Shown here one piece after another: positions 31,572 through 33,831 of a stretch of 33,831 nt of DNA. Each line of letters opens with the position of its first letter. Within the stretch, counting starts at the first letter, position 1. The notes beneath the pieces are model-generated. The model searched no databases and was not told the origin of the DNA. It saw nothing but the letters and a program-made list of their open reading frames with translations. Made by a program: the position numbers and the translations under genes. Source of the stretch: Methylobacterium trifolii (GTDB lineage Bacteria > Pseudomonadota > Alphaproteobacteria > Rhizobiales > Beijerinckiaceae); the NCBI RefSeq assembly GCF_022179685.1, contig NZ_BPRB01000316.1, forward strand, positions 1 through 33,831, read 5' to 3'.

Positions 31572-32152
31572 CTCCGACGACCGTACTGAAGGCCGCCCTT
31601 CGCAAGGCGGCCCTGGCCCGCCGCGACGCACTGGATTCCGAGGCCCGGCGGGCCGGCTCGCTCCACATCGCCGAGGGCGTGATCGCCGTTCCCGGCCTCT
31701 CGGAGGCCGCGATCGTCGGCGCCTTCTGGCCGATCCGCAGCGAGGCCGACCCGCGCCCCCTCATCGAGCGGCTGTTCGCTCGCGGGCAGCGGGTGGCGCT
31801 GCCGCACGTCACGCCGGACGGCCTCGTCTTCCGCGAGTGGCGCGCCGGCGAGGCCCTGGTGCCGGGCAAGTTCGGCTTGAGCGAGCCCCGCGCCGACCTG
31901 CCCCCCCTCGATCCGACCGCGCTGATCGTGCCGCTTTCCGCCTTCGACCGCAGCGGCCAGCGGATCGGCTACGGGGCCGGCTACTACGACGGGGCGATCA
32001 CGCGCCTGTCCCGCAACGGCCCGGTTCTGACCATCGGCATGGCCTTTGCCTGCCAGGAGATCGAGACGGTGCCGGCCGAGCCCCACGACCGGCCGCTGGA
32101 CCACCTCGTCACCGAGGCCGGACCCGTTCCCCTGCGAAAGCGTCAGGCCTGA
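31553..32152 (+). CDS. 5-formyltetrahydrofolate cyclo-ligase
   Basis: A 199-residue cytosolic enzyme that converts 5-formyl-THF to 5,10-methenyl-THF using ATP, recycling a folate by-product; this matters in C1 metabolism. Motifs: ALARRDALDSEAR near the N-terminus, IVGAFWPIRSEADPRPLI, and the ATP/folate site GQRIGYGAGYYDGAI. Next to the C-terminus is IGMAFACQEIETVPAEPHD. The best start is GTG at 31553, which gives family length but lies inside the 3' part of the 6S RNA and lacks a ribosome-binding site. A shorter start with a rare codon near 31584 is possible. The stop overlaps the next start (TGATG). Confidence 0.93.
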   Translation: MAPHPASPTTVLKAALRKAALARRDALDSEARRAGSLHIAEGVIAVPGLSEAAIVGAFWPIRSEADPRPLIERLFARGQRVALPHVTPDGLVFREWRAGEALVPGKFGLSEPRADLPPLDPTALIVPLSAFDRSGQRIGYGAGYYDGAITRLSRNGPVLTIGMAFACQEIETVPAEPHDRPLDHLVTEAGPVPLRKRQA

Positions 32153-32970
32153 TGCGTCTTCTCTTCCTCGGCGACGTCGTCGGGCGTCCCGGCCGCAAGG
32201 TCGTGTGCGACCGGCTTCCCGCCCTGCGCGAGCGCTGGCGGCTCGATTGCGTCGTCGTCAACGGCGAGAACGCGGCCGGCGGCTTCGGCATCACCGAAAG
32301 CATCTGCGACGAGATCCTCCAGGCGGGTGCCGACGCCGTGACGCTGGGCAACCACAGCTTCGACCAGCGCGAGGCCATGGTCTTCATCGCGCGCCAGCCC
32401 CGGCTGGTGCGCCCGGCCAACTACCCGCCCGGCACGCCGGGCCGGGGGGCGGCCATCGTCGAGACCCACAAGGGCGCCCGCGTGCTGGTGCTCAACGTCA
32501 TGGGCCGCGTCTTCCTCGACCCGATGGACGACCCCTTCGCCGCGGCCGAGCGCGAACTCGCCGCCTGCCCCTTGGGCGATGCGGCCGACGCGGTGATCGT
32601 GGATTTCCACGCCGAGGCGACGAGCGAGAAGCAGGCCTTCGCCCACTTCCTCGACGGGCGGGCGAGCCTCGTCGTCGGCACCCACACCCACACGCCCACC
32701 GCCGACCACCGCATCCTGCCCGGCGGCACGGCCTACCTCTCCGACTCGGGAATGTGCGGCGACTACGATTCGGTGATCGGCATGCAGAAGGACGAACCCC
32801 TGCGCCGCATGCTCCAGAAGACGCCGGGCTCCCGCTGGGAGGTGGCGCCGGGCGAGGCCACCCTGTGCGGCGTCGCCGTGGAGACGGATGCGGAGGGGCT
32901 GGCTGTGCGGGTCGCGGCCGTGCGCCTCGGGCCGCACCTGGAGGAAACCTGGCCGCGCTTCTGGGATTAG
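32152..32970 (+). CDS. TIGR00282/YmdB-type metallophosphoesterase
   Basis: A 272-residue cytosolic di-metal phosphoesterase. Metal-binding and active-site motifs are in order: FLGDVVGRPGR, VVNGENAAGGFG, LGNHSFDQRE, VDFHAEATSEKQA, VGTHTHTPTAD and the family signature SDSGMCGDYDSVIGM. The Bacillus member YmdB cleaves cyclic nucleotides and affects development and RNA turnover; the role in alphaproteobacteria is not established. ATG at 32152 overlaps the upstream TGA by one base, so the gene is translationally coupled to the cyclo-ligase gene. The pair probably forms an operon with the 6S RNA. Confidence 0.94.
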   Translation: MRLLFLGDVVGRPGRKVVCDRLPALRERWRLDCVVVNGENAAGGFGITESICDEILQAGADAVTLGNHSFDQREAMVFIARQPRLVRPANYPPGTPGRGAAIVETHKGARVLVLNVMGRVFLDPMDDPFAAAERELAACPLGDAADAVIVDFHAEATSEKQAFAHFLDGRASLVVGTHTHTPTADHRILPGGTAYLSDSGMCGDYDSVIGMQKDEPLRRMLQKTPGSRWEVAPGEATLCGVAVETDAEGLAVRVAAVRLGPHLEETWPRFWD

Positions 32971-33125
32971 CGCTCTTCCCGGCCCAGGCAGCAATCCACG
33001 CGACTTGATCGCGAACAACGCTGCCGCCACAGTGCCGGCCGCAAGCGTCACGGCCTGTCGTTTCTCTTCACCGACCATGAGAGAGGTTCGCGGGCCGTCA
33101 GCACCGACAACAAGAGTCGCGACCG

Positions 33126-33831
33126 ATGGCCGCCCGACCCGCGTCCCCAGAATCAGCGAGGCCGCTTGCCCGGCCCGGCATCTACCTGATCCGGATGCTG
33201 GTCTTCCTGATCCTGGTCGGCTTCCTCGCCTTCGTCCTGTTCAAGCAGATCACGCCGGCCTTCCTCGCCAACCCCGGCCTCAACGGCCTGATCCTCGGCG
33301 TTCTGCTGATCGCGGTGCTGATCGCCTTCGGGCAGGTGATCCGGCTGTTCCGCGAGGCGGCCTACGTCAACGCGGTGGCCGCCGACGAGACGCCCAAGGG
33401 CAAGCCGGACCTGCTGGCGCCCCTGGTGCCGGCGATCCGGGCACGCCGCGACGGGACGACGCTGTCCCAGGTCCGCCCCTTCCTCGACACCACCGCCGCG
33501 CGCCTCGACGAGGGCCGCGACACCCTGCGCTACATCGCCGGCATCCTGATCCTGCTCGGCCTGCTCGGCACCTTCTGGGGCCTGATCGACACCCTCTCGG
33601 CGGTGGGCTCGGTGATCCGCTCCATGCGCGGCGGGGGCGACGCCTCGGTGATGTTCGACGAGTTGAAGAACGGCCTCGCGGTGCCGCTGAGCGGCATCGG
33701 GCTGGCCTTCTCGGCCTCCCTGTTCGGGCTGGCGAGTTCGCTGGTCATCGGCTTCCTCGAACTCCAGGCGGCGCAGGCCCATGCCCGCTTCCACAACCAG
33801 CTCGAGGACTGGCTGCTCTCGGGCGAGGCGG
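33126..33831 (+). CDS. MotA/TolQ/ExbB-type proton channel protein, C-terminus cut off by window edge
   Basis: A 235-codon partial frame from ATG 33126. Membrane segments are visible near 20–42, 50–70, 135–157 and 185–210. The MotA/TolQ/ExbB signature reads ILLGLLGTFWGLIDTL, then a cytoplasmic stretch, then LAVPLSGIGLAFSASLFGLASSL. Two short helices precede it, and the protein ends in a helical LEDWLL tail at the window edge. Such proteins form proton-conducting stators. This non-flagellar type is often followed by an OmpA/MotB-like partner, which would be downstream and out of view. No flagellar or Tol genes are visible, so the exact role is open. The 155-bp gap upstream holds no clear feature. 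Confidence 0.85.
   Translation, partial: MAARPASPESARPLARPGIYLIRMLVFLILVGFLAFVLFKQITPAFLANPGLNGLILGVLLIAVLIAFGQVIRLFREAAYVNAVAADETPKGKPDLLAPLVPAIRARRDGTTLSQVRPFLDTTAARLDEGRDTLRYIAGILILLGLLGTFWGLIDTLSAVGSVIRSMRGGGDASVMFDELKNGLAVPLSGIGLAFSASLFGLASSLVIGFLELQAAQAHARFHNQLEDWLLSGEA

Overview
This is an ordinary-looking chromosomal stretch of a very GC-rich alphaproteobacterium. The proteins and the 6S RNA–formyl-THF cyclo-ligase–YmdB-type arrangement fit Hyphomicrobiales, most likely Methylobacteriaceae (Methylobacterium/Methylorubrum). That placement is inferred from protein wording, GC content and gene order, not from a search. I see no tRNA, rRNA, CRISPR array, prophage, integrase or insertion sequence. 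Almost all of the window is coding, and many long open frames antisense to real genes are GC-driven shadows.

Left part (1–12.6 kb): a truncated prmA at the edge, a small unknown ORF, then the molybdate transporter modAB–modC, with a GST gene on the opposite strand between modB and modC. Next come a leftward pair nudC/HIT, a secreted unknown, a universal stress protein and an acyltransferase-3 membrane protein. A 0.55-kb gene-free gap follows, holding a ~244-bp nested palindromic element. Then come a secreted DUF4142 protein with its own terminator, a leftward group (DUF429, Nudix hydrolase, beta-carbonic anhydrase) and a rightward dUTPase.

Middle (12.6–19.7 kb): a GH15 glucoamylase/trehalase-like enzyme, the ETF-ubiquinone oxidoreductase, a family-4-like uracil-DNA glycosylase missing two of the four Fe–S cysteines, a YpfJ-type zinc metallopeptidase, and moeA, which acts in the same molybdenum pathway as modABC.

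Right part (19.8–31.2 kb): a cell-surface polysaccharide locus. It has a sterol-desaturase-like di-iron membrane enzyme overlapping a CelD/BioF2-type GNAT, a GT4 glycosyltransferase, a divergent DUF1972 glycosyltransferase coupled to a Tat-type GH5 glycosidase, a VpsF-like polymerase/ligase membrane protein, a GumC/Wzc-like co-polymerase with a ruined Walker A, and a large GINT1-like putative glycosyltransferase. No priming transferase, flippase or outer-membrane exporter is visible, so the locus is partial or relies on genes elsewhere. It is the best candidate here for an undescribed system.

Right end (31.2–33.8 kb): a convincing 6S RNA gene, then 5-formyltetrahydrofolate cyclo-ligase and a TIGR00282/YmdB-type phosphoesterase (stop and start overlapping), and a truncated MotA/TolQ/ExbB-type proton channel running off the edge.
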